The notes beneath the pieces were generated by a model. That model ran no database searches, had not been told where the DNA came from, and worked only from the letters and a program-made list of their open reading frames with translations. The position numbers and the translations under genes were made by a program. This document shows positions 49,607 through 59,047 of a stretch of DNA of 64,000 nt, piece after piece; positions within the stretch are counted from its first letter, which is position 1; the number at the start of each line of letters is the position of its first letter. The DNA is from Phycisphaerae bacterium (GTDB lineage: Bacteria; Chloroflexota; Anaerolineae; 4572-78; J111), in NCBI GenBank assembly GCA_028285035.1, contig JANQQF010000039.1:62001-126000 (forward strand). The letters run 5' to 3'.

Positions 49607-52465
49607 TTATTTTACGACCACTGGTAAAAAGATGAGATTGTTACCAGGATCGGGATTAGGCGTTGGTTCAGGTGTAGGCTCAGATGTTGGTTCAGGAGTG
49701 GGGTCAGGTATAGTATCACTTACGCGAATCTCTACCCTGACTGGCTCGGATGAAACAAAACTATCACTGACCCGATAAGTAAAGCTATCCAGTCCGTTGA
49801 AGCTAGTATTTGGGATGTAGGTGAAAGCCCCATCTCCGGTGATGGTGAGGGTACCGTTGTTTGGTGGAGTTACCAATTCAGCGGCTAATCTTGGTCCATC
49901 TGAGTCGCTGTCATTGCTAAGCAAACCCGACGCAGCCACACTTAAGAGCGTATCTACGCCAGTGTGATAGCTATCAGAGACAGCCAGTGGCGGATCATTA
50001 TTCACCCCATTGCCCCTCAGTCGAGCCAAGGTAGCTCCCGTATCAAATGAGCCAGAGGTGGCGAAACCAGCTAGAAGATAGTCCCCTGTGTTCGGGTCTC
50101 GGCCCAGACCATAAGCACAATTTTTTCGGTTGCTAAGATCAATGGTAGCCTTGCCATCACTGCTGAAGTTGGGATCCATCTCACCGGTGAGGGTGAGCCG
50201 GGCCACGGCTACCCGAGAGTTGGGGCCAAGGGTACAGCCGACCAAGAGAATAGTGTCATCTGTATCAATGGCTATATCGTAGGCCCCAGCACTTTCACCG
50301 AAATCGACCAGAGCAGCGTGAAAGTTGCCTGCCAGTTCGCCCTGTTCATTTAGTTGCAATACGGTAAATTGATAGTAGTTGTTGGCAAGCACATAGCCAC
50401 TCGCTAAAATATTGCCATTGGGCAATAGGGTTACATCTGTTGCGTTCCCATGGTCGTGAATGACGTGTCCTTGATTACCAAAAGTCAGGTCTAGAGTGCC
50501 ATCGGCCAGGTAGCGGGCGACTAGGATTCGAAAATCATCACCAACCTCAGTATAACCTACTGCGATAATCTTTCCATCTGGTTGGACAGCAATGGCCTCA
50601 AATGAGTCTCGATTATTAAAATGGGCGACGATTTTGCCATTGAGGCCAAAGTCAGTGTCCCGTTGCCCATCTGGCAGAAGACGTACCAGCCCAGCATCGT
50701 TCAGACTGCGACCTGCCACTAAGATTTTACCGTCCGCCTGAAGCTGCATGTCGTTGACTCGCTCTTCATGATGACCCAGATCGATAGCGACGAAATTTCG
50801 GGTTGGAAAATCACCAAAGCTATGATCCGGTGTGCCATCAGACAGGTAGCGTTGCACATAGAAATCATAATTACTGCCGTTGTACACGTGCATATGACCG
50901 GCGACCAGCTTGCGATTGTGGGCATCAATGGCCACCGCGCTCCCCACACCATACCCATAATCGTGCCCGACGCCATTGTTGCCAAAGTCGGTATCTATAT
51001 GCCCATTGCGATCAAAACGGGTGACGGACATAGTTATGCCCCGATTTTGAAGCTCATAGTCGCCAGCGGCCACAATTTTGCCATCTGGCTGCACCGCCAC
51101 ATCGAGAAAGCGTTTAAAGTCGCTTGGTGGGGACGTCATTACGACTCGGCCACCCCTATCCTGACTGCCATCAGGGAAGAGGCGAGATAGGTAGTAGTTG
51201 TTGCCTGCCTTTCGCAGTAAGACCAACCGACCGTCTGTGGTCTGGGTCATGTCGATCAAGTTTTCTGTACCGGGGAGGTTGAGAGTAATATAGCCATCCC
51301 TATCGCCAAAGGCCGGGTCTGGCTGACCATTGGTAGTGTAAGCGGCGACAATCAAGCTATCCCCACCCTCTTCAGAATTTTTACCTCCAGCCACCACAAT
51401 TTGACCATTGGGCTGAAGCATAATCTTACTAGGGTAGATCTTTCCATCCGGGGTGTTTAACACTCGAATACCATTATCACCAAACGACAAATCGATCTGT
51501 CCATTAGTGGTAAAGCGGGCCATCCTGTAGTTGTCGTTATTATCAAACCCAATGACGACAATTTTATGGTCAGGTTGTACTAATCCATCATGTAAAACCC
51601 CCACCGCGCTGCTAACCACCTTCCCATCGCCATCAAAGCTCCTATCTAGTTGACCAGTCTCTAGGTCGCGTCGTGCAATCAAGGTTTTGTCATAAAAGGG
51701 ATCGTATCCGATTTCGACAATCTTGCTATTGGTCTGAATTGATAACGATTGAAAGTGGGCATCATGATCAAGCGCAAAATCATTCTTAAACGCAGTGGTA
51801 ATCTTGCCATCATTATCAAAGAGGTTGTCCTGTTGCCCCGTAACGGTTAGTCGAGCTAAAGCGAATTTTCTGGATGCCTCGCCGCATAATAAGCAGAATC
51901 GAAACTCAATCCCCCCTACAAGTATCTTACCATCGGGTTGAAAGGCCACAGCGTAAGCCCTGTCCGTACCAGCAAAGTCAATTGTTCTAAAACCGCCACC
52001 ACTAAAGGTCGTATCAAGGCCACCGTTGGGATTGAAGCGAGCCACGGCAAAATCTTCTTCATTATTCTCTCCCACCACTACAATTTTGCCCTTGGCATCA
52101 ATGCCAACACCATTAGCTTGTTGCTTGCCCCCAAGCGGGAGTATCATTTCACCACCATTACCAAAACCAGAGTCTGGGCTGCCATCGATTAAATAGCGGG
52201 CTACCCAAAAATCATCATTCTTTGTGCCAACCACCACGCTCTTACCGTCACGCTGTACGGCTACGGCTGCGGGGGTAATCTCTGAATTATTTGTAATCTG
52301 GACCGAGCCATCGGGACCAAAGCGGGGGCCAAAGGTATTGACCAGCAGGTAGGCCGGGTCCTCGGCCAGAACTGGTAGTGTGACCAGCAGGCCAGTGAGC
52401 AAAAGACCCAGCAACAAGCCGAGCCTTTTGCGATAGGTTAAATTTTTTAGGGATATCGATTTCAT
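49607..52465 (-). CDS. Secreted delta-60 repeat protein with a C-terminal sorting-like tail
   Basis: This 952-residue exported protein starts with a signal peptide (basic SISLKNLTYRKR, hydrophobic LGLLLGLLLTGLLVTLPV, cleavage near VLAED). About fourteen copies of the delta-60 repeat follow (pattern GxAxDxxGKIVVxG...VARxxxxGxLDxxFG, for example AVAFQPDGKILVGG and DTTFSGGGFRTIDF). A cadherin/Big_9-like domain follows near 830-920 (NDPPLAVSDSYHTG, LLSNDSDSDGP, NGLDSFTYRVSDSF). A Pro-Glu-Thr linker leads to the end LIFLPVVVK. Hydrophobic LPxV(V/L)K tails after Pro/Thr-rich linkers recur in Chloroflexota exoproteins and probably act in surface retention; that role is inference. AGGAG precedes the ATG. 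Confidence 0.88.
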   Translation of the reverse strand: MKSISLKNLTYRKRLGLLLGLLLTGLLVTLPVLAEDPAYLLVNTFGPRFGPDGSVQITNNSEITPAAVAVQRDGKSVVVGTKNDDFWVARYLIDGSPDSGFGNGGEMILPLGGKQQANGVGIDAKGKIVVVGENNEEDFAVARFNPNGGLDTTFSGGGFRTIDFAGTDRAYAVAFQPDGKILVGGIEFRFCLLCGEASRKFALARLTVTGQQDNLFDNDGKITTAFKNDFALDHDAHFQSLSIQTNSKIVEIGYDPFYDKTLIARRDLETGQLDRSFDGDGKVVSSAVGVLHDGLVQPDHKIVVIGFDNNDNYRMARFTTNGQIDLSFGDNGIRVLNTPDGKIYPSKIMLQPNGQIVVAGGKNSEEGGDSLIVAAYTTNGQPDPAFGDRDGYITLNLPGTENLIDMTQTTDGRLVLLRKAGNNYYLSRLFPDGSQDRGGRVVMTSPPSDFKRFLDVAVQPDGKIVAAGDYELQNRGITMSVTRFDRNGHIDTDFGNNGVGHDYGYGVGSAVAIDAHNRKLVAGHMHVYNGSNYDFYVQRYLSDGTPDHSFGDFPTRNFVAIDLGHHEERVNDMQLQADGKILVAGRSLNDAGLVRLLPDGQRDTDFGLNGKIVAHFNNRDSFEAIAVQPDGKIIAVGYTEVGDDFRILVARYLADGTLDLTFGNQGHVIHDHGNATDVTLLPNGNILASGYVLANNYYQFTVLQLNEQGELAGNFHAALVDFGESAGAYDIAIDTDDTILLVGCTLGPNSRVAVARLTLTGEMDPNFSSDGKATIDLSNRKNCAYGLGRDPNTGDYLLAGFATSGSFDTGATLARLRGNGVNNDPPLAVSDSYHTGVDTLLSVAASGLLSNDSDSDGPRLAAELVTPPNNGTLTITGDGAFTYIPNTSFNGLDSFTYRVSDSFVSSEPVRVEIRVSDTIPDPTPEPTSEPTPEPTPNPDPGNNLIFLPVVVK

Positions 52466-52488
52466 TTTAGGTCTCCTAAAAATAAAAG

Positions 52489-52716
52489 TTATTGATTAAG
52501 CTGTTTACTACTGTGCTCCTCCACCTCAGACAGAAGCCCCAGGAGGTCACCCTGTAAGATAATGACTAACTCGGTCAGGCTGGTAAAGCCGCGCCGTTGA
52601 CCAGTATGCGGATCAATCAAGCTAAATCGCCAGACAGTAAAGTCTGACAGCGCATCGGTTTCTGCCCAACAGCGGAGGAGATAGGAATGATAATTGGGTC
52701 GATTAGGCTGGGTCAT
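52489..52716 (-). CDS. Small protein of the LRCW...WRFSL type
   Basis: This 75-residue protein (start ATG 52716 or 52713, both seven or so bases after AAAGGAGG) carries YHSYLLRCWAETDALSDF, TVWRFSLIDPHTGQRRGFTS and LTELVIILQGDLLGLL. Short proteins with this WRFSLxDPxTGxRxGFxSLxxL pattern are frequent, unnamed, next to AfsR/SARP-like regulators in Chloroflexota; I recall the pattern but not a characterised function. The upstream reading frame to 52809 overlaps the preceding small gene and is not expected. The gene precedes the secreted protein by 23 bases. Confidence 0.65.
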   Translation of the reverse strand: MTQPNRPNYHSYLLRCWAETDALSDFTVWRFSLIDPHTGQRRGFTSLTELVIILQGDLLGLLSEVEEHSSKQLNQ

Positions 52717-52733
52717 CATCGACCTCCTTTTGC

Positions 52734-52946
52734 TTATGCCCGTCGCCAGTGGGCACGGAGAAGTTGACCATTTTTTGCCCCGGCCGTGGGTGCCCGTAGT
52801 TCGGTCCACTCTAAAATTAAGCTGAGACGCCTGCTTGTCGTATCAGATGATGGTTCATTTTTTTCAAGAGTATCTTCCTCAACCTGATCTGGCTCATTAA
52901 CCCGAATTGGTCGGGTAACAACCTGTTTTTGATTGATCATGCTCAT
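52734..52946 (-). CDS. Small leader-position protein of the SARP-linked operon
   Basis: This 70-residue protein has no recognised domain. It is hydrophilic: MSMINQKQVVTRPIRVNEP, an acidic middle (VEEDTLEKNEPSSD), then RRLSLILEWTELRAPTAG and a basic end. AAAGGAC lies before ATG 52946; the longer frame from 52991 lacks a ribosome site. It is the first minus-strand gene opposite the SARP regulator, ahead of a WRFSL protein and a secreted protein. The short charged nature resembles a regulatory peptide, but function is unknown. Confidence 0.55.
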   Translation of the reverse strand: MSMINQKQVVTRPIRVNEPDQVEEDTLEKNEPSSDTTSRRLSLILEWTELRAPTAGAKNGQLLRAHWRRA

Positions 52947-53023
52947 AATCGTTGTCCTTTCTTTAAGTCTCAATTCACCCAAACAACACAACTTTGCTCA
53001 AACTACCGTCGACCCTAAAGCTG

Positions 53024-53032
53024 TGTTATACT
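53024..53032 (+). promoter_or_regulatory. Extended -10 promoter of the SARP regulator gene
   Basis: TGTTATACT at 53024-53032, lying within AGCTGTGTTATACT, which closely matches the promoter before the phosphorelay operon at 19096. There is no good -35. The regulator start lies about 80 bases downstream. Confidence 0.45.
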
Positions 53033-53113
53033 TCGACTGTATCAGACGACTGCAAAACCAGGGCAAAATCAGCGCAAAAATAGTCACAATTTCGAAAAAA
53101 GGTAGGCAAAGTG

Positions 53114-56100
53114 ATGCACAGGCTCACGTTTAACTTGCTTGGCCGACCTGAAGTGCGGCTCAGAAATAAACTGGTGACAGATTTTGCCACCACCAAAGCC
53201 GAAGCGCTTCTGTATTATCTGGCTTGCCAGCCAGGACCACACCCGCGTGAAGAACTGGCCGATTTGTTGTGGGGTGAAACGCCCGAAGCCAAAGCCCGCC
53301 GTAGCCTGACCCAGGCTGTATCAAACTTACGCAAGCTAGTGGGTGATGTGTTTGTTGTGGACCGACTGAGTGTTGGTCTGGACGAAACAGCTATTCATCA
53401 GCTTGATGTGGCGGTGTTTGAGGACAGCCTCACGGCCAATAAATCGCAAGCAGACGTTCAACAGCTAGGGGAAGCCGTCGAACTCTATCGGGGTGATTTC
53501 CTGGAGGGGATGTATGTCAAGGGCGCGGCGACCTTTGAGGAGTGGCAATTCAGTCAACGTGAGCAATTGCGGATTCAACTGCTGGCTGGGTTGGAGCAAT
53601 TGGTGGCCGCTTATGTCGCCCAACCTCACCTAGATATTGAGCTTGGTCTGGCCTATGCTCGTCGGTTGCTAGAGCTTGACCCTTGGCGGGAGACAGCCCA
53701 TCGCCATCTGATGCGGCTGCTGGCTCGCAGTGGGCAACGTGGGGCTGCTCTGGCTCAATACGATCTCTGCCGTGAGACGCTAGCCGACGAGTTGGGGGCG
53801 GAACCGATGCCAGAAACAACAGCCCTGTACGAACGGCTGAAAGCGGCGGCAGAGGTTACGTTACCGCCATTACCTGCCGAGACAACACCCTTTGTCGGTC
53901 GTAAAGCAGAACTCGCTGAAATTAATCGGTTGCTCGCCAATCCCAATTGCCATCTATTAACCCTCATTGGCTTAGGTGGTATCGGCAAGACCCGGTTGGC
54001 GTTGAGAACTGCCTGGCAGGTTAATCAAGAACAGGCATTGTTGTTTTTGAACGGCGTCGTTTTCGTACCCCTGACCAGCGTGCAAACCACCGATGCCTTG
54101 CCCACTGCCATAGCCAAGGCTGTGGGTCTATCACTTTCTGGGGCATCTAAGCCAGCCAATGAATTGATCAACCACCTCCGGCATAAAGAGATGTTGATCG
54201 TTTTGGATAACTTTGATCATCTGTTTGATCATCCCGCTGATGAGGGGGTGGATGGCACGGGGCTGTTGCGTGATATTCTCGACAATTGTCCTGAGATCAA
54301 ACTTCTGGTGACGAGCCGTGAACCCCTCAATTTGACGGCAGAGTGGCGACTGGATGTGGAAGGATTGTCCTTCACGAGCCCCACCTCAGTTGTCGATCAT
54401 TCTTCGGATGAAACCGCCACACTTTTGCAGCTTGAAGCCGCCCAATTGTTTATCCAAGCTGCCCACCAAATCCGCCCCTCATTTCACCTATCGCCTGATG
54501 ATATTCCACACCTGCATCATCTCTGCCAATTGGTTGGGGGGATGCCACTAGCGCTTGAGTTGGCGGCAGCCTGGCTACGGGTGATGCCGATTGAGCGTAT
54601 CGTGGCTGAGATCGAAGCTGGGCTTGATATTTTGAGCAGTCGGCTTCGAGACATTCCGCCGCGCCAGCGTAGCATACGTGCGATCTTTGATTACTCCTGG
54701 AAATTACTCAACGAAGAAGAAAAAACGGTCTTTCAAGCGATGTCGATCTTTTTTGGGGGGGGTGATGAAGCGGCGGCAAGGGCGGTGACAGGCGCGACGC
54801 CATTTCTACTAGCCGGGCTGGTTGATCGTGGGTTGCTACAGGTGAGGGAGGGGGGGCTTGGGCTACGCTATGAAATGCACGAACTAACTCGCCAGTATGT
54901 TTCTGAGAAATTGGATACCAATCTCAAATCTGAATTACACTGTCGCGCTGCCGCTTGGTATGAAGATAACAATTTAATCATCGAAGCGGTGGAACACGCT
55001 TTGTTGGGGCAAGATTTTGAGCGAGCCGCACGTTTAATCGACGCCACCGCCGAAACAACACTATGGTTTCAAAGCCAGTGGATCACCTTGTTACGCTGGA
55101 TGGACGCATTGCCTACCAAGGTGATCTACGCTCGACCAAAACTGTCTTTATTTCAAGGCTGGGCCTTATTCACGACCGGCCAATGGGAGGCTGCCAGAGA
55201 AATCTTGCCTAACATCGAGCAAGCGGTCAAGACAGTTGAAAACAGAGACGAGCGTGAAAATATGTTGGGCGAAGTGACAAATATTCGAGCTTGTGTTTGT
55301 TTTGAAAGTGGTGATATGGAACAGTGTATCGATTTTGGTCAGCAAGCCTTGATCCTTTTGGCGGAGGATAATGTAGTGACCCGAGGGACTGTCAAACTTG
55401 TCCAAGGACTTGCCTACTTCGCCCGTTATGATTTGTCGGCTGCCAGACAAGTTTTCAATGAGGCTATTATCCTTGGGCAAGAGGCCGATAATATGGTTGC
55501 GGTGCTGATGGCAAGTGGCGGTCTGGCTCAATTGGAGGTCACCCAAGGGTCTCTGCAAAAAACTGCTGAACTCTACCGACAGGCCCGACAGCTAGGTACA
55601 CAGCCAGACGGGATTGTCTTGGGCACAACCGGTATTGCCTACATCCAGATGGGAGAGGTTTTACGTGAGTGGAATGATCTGACTGCGGCCAGACGTATCC
55701 TGTCAGAAGGAATCGCCCTGTGCCAGCAGCAGATGAGTATGCCGGAACACGTCCTGGCTGGTTATTTTACGCTGGCTCGTGTGTTATATGCTGAAGGCAA
55801 TACGCGAGCCGTTGGTGAGGTGATGACAAAAGCCGAACAATGTTTAGGCGAGCTACGCCAGCGCAGCGGTAATGTGGAAATGATTATCGCCCCGACATTA
55901 ATTTATCAGCTACGATTGTGGCTGGCTCAGGGGGATCTCGTCGCTGTAGCTCGTTGGGCTGGGGAACAAAATATAACTGTGGACGATGACCTTATTCAAC
56001 ATCACTTGGACCATTATATTATTTTGGGCAGGCTGCATTTGGCGCAAGGTAGAGTCGCAGAGGCCTCCCGCTTGTTTGAACAGCTAACGGAAAGGTTAGA

Positions 56101-56377
56101 CGAAGGCGGTTCTCCTCGGCCAACCATCGAGGTGTTGCTTCTCAAAGCCCTGGCCTTACAGGCTTTGGATGATCCAGGTCAGGCGGTTGATACCTTGGCC
56201 CAAGCTTTGGCGTTGGCTGAGACTGAAGGTTATATCCGGTTGTTCATCGATGAAGGGGAGCCAATGCACCGATTACTACAGCAGACTGCTGCCCGCGCTA
56301 TCAGGCCTGATTATGTGGCTAAACTGCTGGCTGGATCACAGGGTGTGGACCCCATTTTGTATTCTGTGTTTGACTAA
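53114..56377 (+). CDS. AfsR/SARP-type regulator: winged helix, BTAD, NB-ARC, TPR
   Basis: This protein of about 1087 residues opens with a winged helix of the SARP type (FNLLGRPEVRLRNK, TTKAEALLYYLACQPG, ARRSLTQAVSNLRKLVG), then a BTAD helical domain (AVELYRGDFLEGMYVKGA, RRLLELDPWRETAHRHLM). An NB-ARC ATPase follows: Walker A LIGLGGIGKTRLALRTA (about 285-301), Walker B LIVLDNFDHLF, VTSREPLN, and GGMPLALELAAAWLRV. The C-terminal half is TPR solenoid (GQWEAAREILPNIEQ, AARRILSEGIAL). There is no LuxR HTH at the end, so DNA binding is N-terminal. These are ATP-switched activators. It is divergent from the small-protein and delta-60 operon, its likely target. The GTG at 53111 is an alternative start. 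Confidence 0.92.
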   Translation: MHRLTFNLLGRPEVRLRNKLVTDFATTKAEALLYYLACQPGPHPREELADLLWGETPEAKARRSLTQAVSNLRKLVGDVFVVDRLSVGLDETAIHQLDVAVFEDSLTANKSQADVQQLGEAVELYRGDFLEGMYVKGAATFEEWQFSQREQLRIQLLAGLEQLVAAYVAQPHLDIELGLAYARRLLELDPWRETAHRHLMRLLARSGQRGAALAQYDLCRETLADELGAEPMPETTALYERLKAAAEVTLPPLPAETTPFVGRKAELAEINRLLANPNCHLLTLIGLGGIGKTRLALRTAWQVNQEQALLFLNGVVFVPLTSVQTTDALPTAIAKAVGLSLSGASKPANELINHLRHKEMLIVLDNFDHLFDHPADEGVDGTGLLRDILDNCPEIKLLVTSREPLNLTAEWRLDVEGLSFTSPTSVVDHSSDETATLLQLEAAQLFIQAAHQIRPSFHLSPDDIPHLHHLCQLVGGMPLALELAAAWLRVMPIERIVAEIEAGLDILSSRLRDIPPRQRSIRAIFDYSWKLLNEEEKTVFQAMSIFFGGGDEAAARAVTGATPFLLAGLVDRGLLQVREGGLGLRYEMHELTRQYVSEKLDTNLKSELHCRAAAWYEDNNLIIEAVEHALLGQDFERAARLIDATAETTLWFQSQWITLLRWMDALPTKVIYARPKLSLFQGWALFTTGQWEAAREILPNIEQAVKTVENRDERENMLGEVTNIRACVCFESGDMEQCIDFGQQALILLAEDNVVTRGTVKLVQGLAYFARYDLSAARQVFNEAIILGQEADNMVAVLMASGGLAQLEVTQGSLQKTAELYRQARQLGTQPDGIVLGTTGIAYIQMGEVLREWNDLTAARRILSEGIALCQQQMSMPEHVLAGYFTLARVLYAEGNTRAVGEVMTKAEQCLGELRQRSGNVEMIIAPTLIYQLRLWLAQGDLVAVARWAGEQNITVDDDLIQHHLDHYIILGRLHLAQGRVAEASRLFEQLTERLDEGGSPRPTIEVLLLKALALQALDDPGQAVDTLAQALALAETEGYIRLFIDEGEPMHRLLQQTAARAIRPDYVAKLLAGSQGVDPILYSVFD

Positions 56378-56462
56378 AATCACGAGTTCTCAGAAATAAC
56401 CGGGGAGTTTAAAGTCATTGTGGTAGTAGATTAGTGTAGAGATTTTCATTATGAACAGTTAG

Positions 56463-56493
56463 GATGGCTCCATACCTCTGGAGCCATCTTTTT
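56463..56493 (+). terminator. Rho-independent terminator after the SARP gene
   Basis: GATGGCTCCA (56463-56472) pairs with TGGAGCCATC (56479-56488), loop TACCTC, followed by five T. It stands 86 bases after the stop codon and could also act for the convergent minus gene. Confidence 0.88.
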
Positions 56494-56508
56494 ATCTACT
56501 CATAATTA

Positions 56509-57288
56509 TCATTTCCCTTTCACCGTCAATATCCGATAAAAGGTGAGGAACAAGACACTCAGTCCAGTGCCAGCATACATCAGCTGGGTGCTTAGATATT
56601 GGGTATCTGTGCCAGACATAATGCCGTGGACAAGCGCTAAGATAAAAACCAAGAAAGTTAGATAATGCAGTTTACGCCACAGTTTTTGGCTAATCCATTT
56701 TTTCACATAAAAGCTACCGGTAATCGCCGCCATCAGATAAAATTCGATGGTGCCTAGACCCGTCCAAAAGGGTTGGTAGGGTGCGATAAAGGGAATAGCC
56801 AGATGAAAAATGTTAAACTTGATGTATTGATCGCCGAGCAAAACCAACGAGTGAATAACGGTGAAAAATATAGCACTGAGTGACATAAATTCGTGCAAGC
56901 CATAGGCAATCGGGGCCGGGATATACTCCTTAACGACTTTTGTGCTTAAAGCCAATCCCCAGACGGTTGATAACCAGATCATCAGATAGGCAATGATGCC
57001 CCCAACTCGGGCCATGTACCAATAGGCGGGTGTTTCGCCAACCAAGGGCAAACCCATTAAACGGGCCTGCTCGGCCAAGAACTGCTGAAGGGCTACTGGA
57101 AATAATAATGCCAATTGGCTGGTTAATCGGGCCAAAAAACTCACATCAGGTTGGGTTTGATAATCGAGCCATAACCACAGGCCAAAGATTGAGATAACGC
57201 CGCCGATGGCGGTGCCAATTCCAACCATCCCGACATCGTAAAATTGTTGTATAGCTGAGTCTGGTTGTTTTTTCTGAGCTACAGTCAT
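56509..57288 (-). CDS. Ferric reductase-like/YedZ-like haem membrane protein
   Basis: This 259-residue membrane protein has six hydrophobic helices. Haem-ligating histidine pairs are spaced as in the ferric-reductase-like transmembrane family: GLHEFMSLSAIFFTVIHS (His-x13-His) and KLHYLTFLVFILALVHG (His-x12-His). YedZ/MsrQ and eukaryotic ferric reductases of this family pass electrons across the membrane; there is no flavin/NADH domain, so an external partner supplies or takes electrons. ATG at 57288 with a poor ribosome site; it follows the Pro-rich gene by 33 bases and is the last gene of the run. Given the ApbE gene in the run, a flavin-linked partner is plausible. Confidence 0.85.
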   Translation of the reverse strand: MTVAQKKQPDSAIQQFYDVGMVGIGTAIGGVISIFGLWLWLDYQTQPDVSFLARLTSQLALLFPVALQQFLAEQARLMGLPLVGETPAYWYMARVGGIIAYLMIWLSTVWGLALSTKVVKEYIPAPIAYGLHEFMSLSAIFFTVIHSLVLLGDQYIKFNIFHLAIPFIAPYQPFWTGLGTIEFYLMAAITGSFYVKKWISQKLWRKLHYLTFLVFILALVHGIMSGTDTQYLSTQLMYAGTGLSVLFLTFYRILTVKGK

Positions 57289-57321
57289 AATTTACTCCTT
57301 TTTCTGGTAATGTTGTTTGGC

Positions 57322-57792
57322 CTACGACCCGCTACTTTGCTGCTGAACAGGTGGCGGCGGTGGAGGTGGGGGCAGAGGGGCAGAGGGTAACTCTGGCAAT
57401 GGGGCTAGTGCTGGTAACGGGGCCAACGTCGGAACGGGTGCGGCAACAGGGATTTGATCCAAAACCGGCTCTACATTAAGTGTACTATCTTGAGTAAATG
57501 ATGCATCAATTTGTCCTAGGGTGGTCCGAGTTGGGATCAACGTCGGCACCGGGGCAATCTCTGTCATCGGCGAAATTGTCGGCCATTCGGGAAACTTAGG
57601 GACAAAGTTGGTTGTGACTGAGGCTTGAACTGGTGTAGGTGGCGCTACGGGTTCACTGGCCAAAGCCTCATCCTCTTTTTCCAGTTGACCAATCAAATTC
57701 CAGCCCCCAACAAATCCTAAGAGGCTCAAAGCACTCAAGGTAATCCGGGCACTGTTTGTGAATTTTGCGCGTTTCTTTGCTCGTGTACTCAT
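57322..57792 (-). CDS. Pro-rich membrane-anchored protein
   Basis: This 156-residue protein has an N-terminal basic region (STRAKKRAKFTNSAR), one membrane helix (ITLSALSLLGFVGGWNLIG) and an extracytoplasmic region dominated by Pro, Thr and Val (EPVAPPTPVQASVTT, PVPTLAPLPALAPLPELPSA, then a run of Pro near the end, PPPPPPP, and QQQSS). It is an extended linker or scaffold rather than an enzyme. It contains no flavinylation motif of the D-x-x-S/T-G-A-T type. It sits directly before the haem protein gene, so it may link that protein to the wall or to the lipoprotein. Unrecognised otherwise. Confidence 0.65.
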   Translation of the reverse strand: MSTRAKKRAKFTNSARITLSALSLLGFVGGWNLIGQLEKEDEALASEPVAPPTPVQASVTTNFVPKFPEWPTISPMTEIAPVPTLIPTRTTLGQIDASFTQDSTLNVEPVLDQIPVAAPVPTLAPLPALAPLPELPSAPLPPPPPPPPVQQQSSGS

Positions 57793-58028
57793 TACTTTTC
57801 CTTTCGTAAATTTTTATCCAATCAAATTGTTGAATTATCCTTATCTTATCAAGGTGAAGGGGTGGTTCAATGAATTAAAGATGAAAAATTTTTCATGATT
57901 GCTTCTTGCACACCAGCAATAAAAGCGTAGGGCACAGGTCATAAAATGCCCTCACAAACGGTACATCCTACGCACTACGCACTACGCTTTTCATTTGACT
58001 ATGATGATTAAAATCAGGACAATATTGC
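57793..58028 (-). other. Intergenic region with an inverted repeat of ACTACGC words
   Basis: AAAAGCGTAG (57921-57930) is complementary to CTACGCTTTT (57982-57991); between them lie tandem CTACGCA words. The 236-base gap between ApbE and the Pro-rich gene has no gene. A terminator here would make the ApbE group and the haem group separate transcripts. Confidence 0.4.
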
Positions 58029-59027
58029 CTATTGCATTGGCAAATATCCATTTGGCTCAACAACCTCCAGCGAGTCAACCAGCCCATCCGTATAAATCAC
58101 CTCATTATTCTCGGTGTATATCAATCCTTCGACACCAGAGAGGTTTTCCAAATATGCCAAGCCCTGCTCAACGCCCAAAATAAGGGCGACTTTGGCATAA
58201 ATCTCGGCCATCACCGTACGGTCGGCAGTAACTGTGACCGAAATCGCATCAGTTTGAGCGGGCTGTCCCGTGCGGGGATCAATCAAGTGATGTTTGATTT
58301 CGCCCTTGTGGTTCCAGCGGCGTCGGGCAATTGTCGACGTGGCCAAGGCTTTATGATGAATGAACAGTTGAGCCACAAAGCGATCTAACTTCCATGGATG
58401 AGAGATGTTGATTTCCCAGCCGCGCTGCCCAGGAGGGGATTGGTAGGCAAAGATATCGCCGCCCGCATTGACCAAAAATGGCCCAATGCCTTGCAATCGA
58501 TCTGCGGCTCGGTCAACCGTCCAGCCTTTACCCATCCCACCCAAATCAAATTTGAGGCCGGGTGGCCGATAGACCTCTCGTCGGACACGGTTGATCTGCA
58601 CAGAGCGGTAGTTACCATAGGGAGGTATGGGGGAACTGGGTCGAGATCTACGATATTTAGCCGGTAAGCTTGAGGGTGAAATTAACTCAAAACTGCGATC
58701 GTATCCCGCCTGCTCCAATACCTTCAAGATCGTCGGATCATACAATCCCTTTGTCGCCTCTGAGGCCAGAAGCGCCACCTCTAATGCGTCAAGCAGAATA
58801 GGGCTCACCTGAACGGTATCACACTCACATTGGTTGAGGCGGAACAGTTCGCTTTTTGGATTGAAACGGGACAATCGTTTTTCAAAACTACTAAATAGAC
58901 CATGGATATCTTGTAGCAGGTCGCCTTCGATTTGGCTATAGAGCCAGGTTTGGACCGTGGTGTTCATTGCCCGAAAGCCATAACCACTCCAAAACCATTC
59001 AAGTTGATGTTCTTGTTCGAGTTGCAT
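58029..59027 (-). CDS. apbE: FAD:protein FMN transferase ApbE
   Basis: This 332-residue protein has the ApbE hallmarks: DLGGMGKGWTVDRAADRL (about 180-197), NAGGD, HHLIDPRTGQPAQ, and VTADRTVMAEIYAKVALILG near the C-terminus. ApbE attaches FMN from FAD to Thr or Ser of extracytoplasmic acceptor proteins, usually in electron transfer complexes (Nqr, Rnf, FMN_bind proteins). Unusually it lacks a clear signal peptide or lipobox: the N-terminus LEQEHQLEWFWSGYGF is not hydrophobic enough. It may work on cytosolic or membrane-associated acceptors here, or use another anchor. AAGGAG precedes the ATG. It lies between the Gly-rich lipoprotein and the Pro-rich protein. Confidence 0.9.
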   Translation of the reverse strand: MQLEQEHQLEWFWSGYGFRAMNTTVQTWLYSQIEGDLLQDIHGLFSSFEKRLSRFNPKSELFRLNQCECDTVQVSPILLDALEVALLASEATKGLYDPTILKVLEQAGYDRSFELISPSSLPAKYRRSRPSSPIPPYGNYRSVQINRVRREVYRPPGLKFDLGGMGKGWTVDRAADRLQGIGPFLVNAGGDIFAYQSPPGQRGWEINISHPWKLDRFVAQLFIHHKALATSTIARRRWNHKGEIKHHLIDPRTGQPAQTDAISVTVTADRTVMAEIYAKVALILGVEQGLAYLENLSGVEGLIYTENNEVIYTDGLVDSLEVVEPNGYLPMQ

Positions 59028-59047
59028 GATGTCTCCTTACGTTACTT

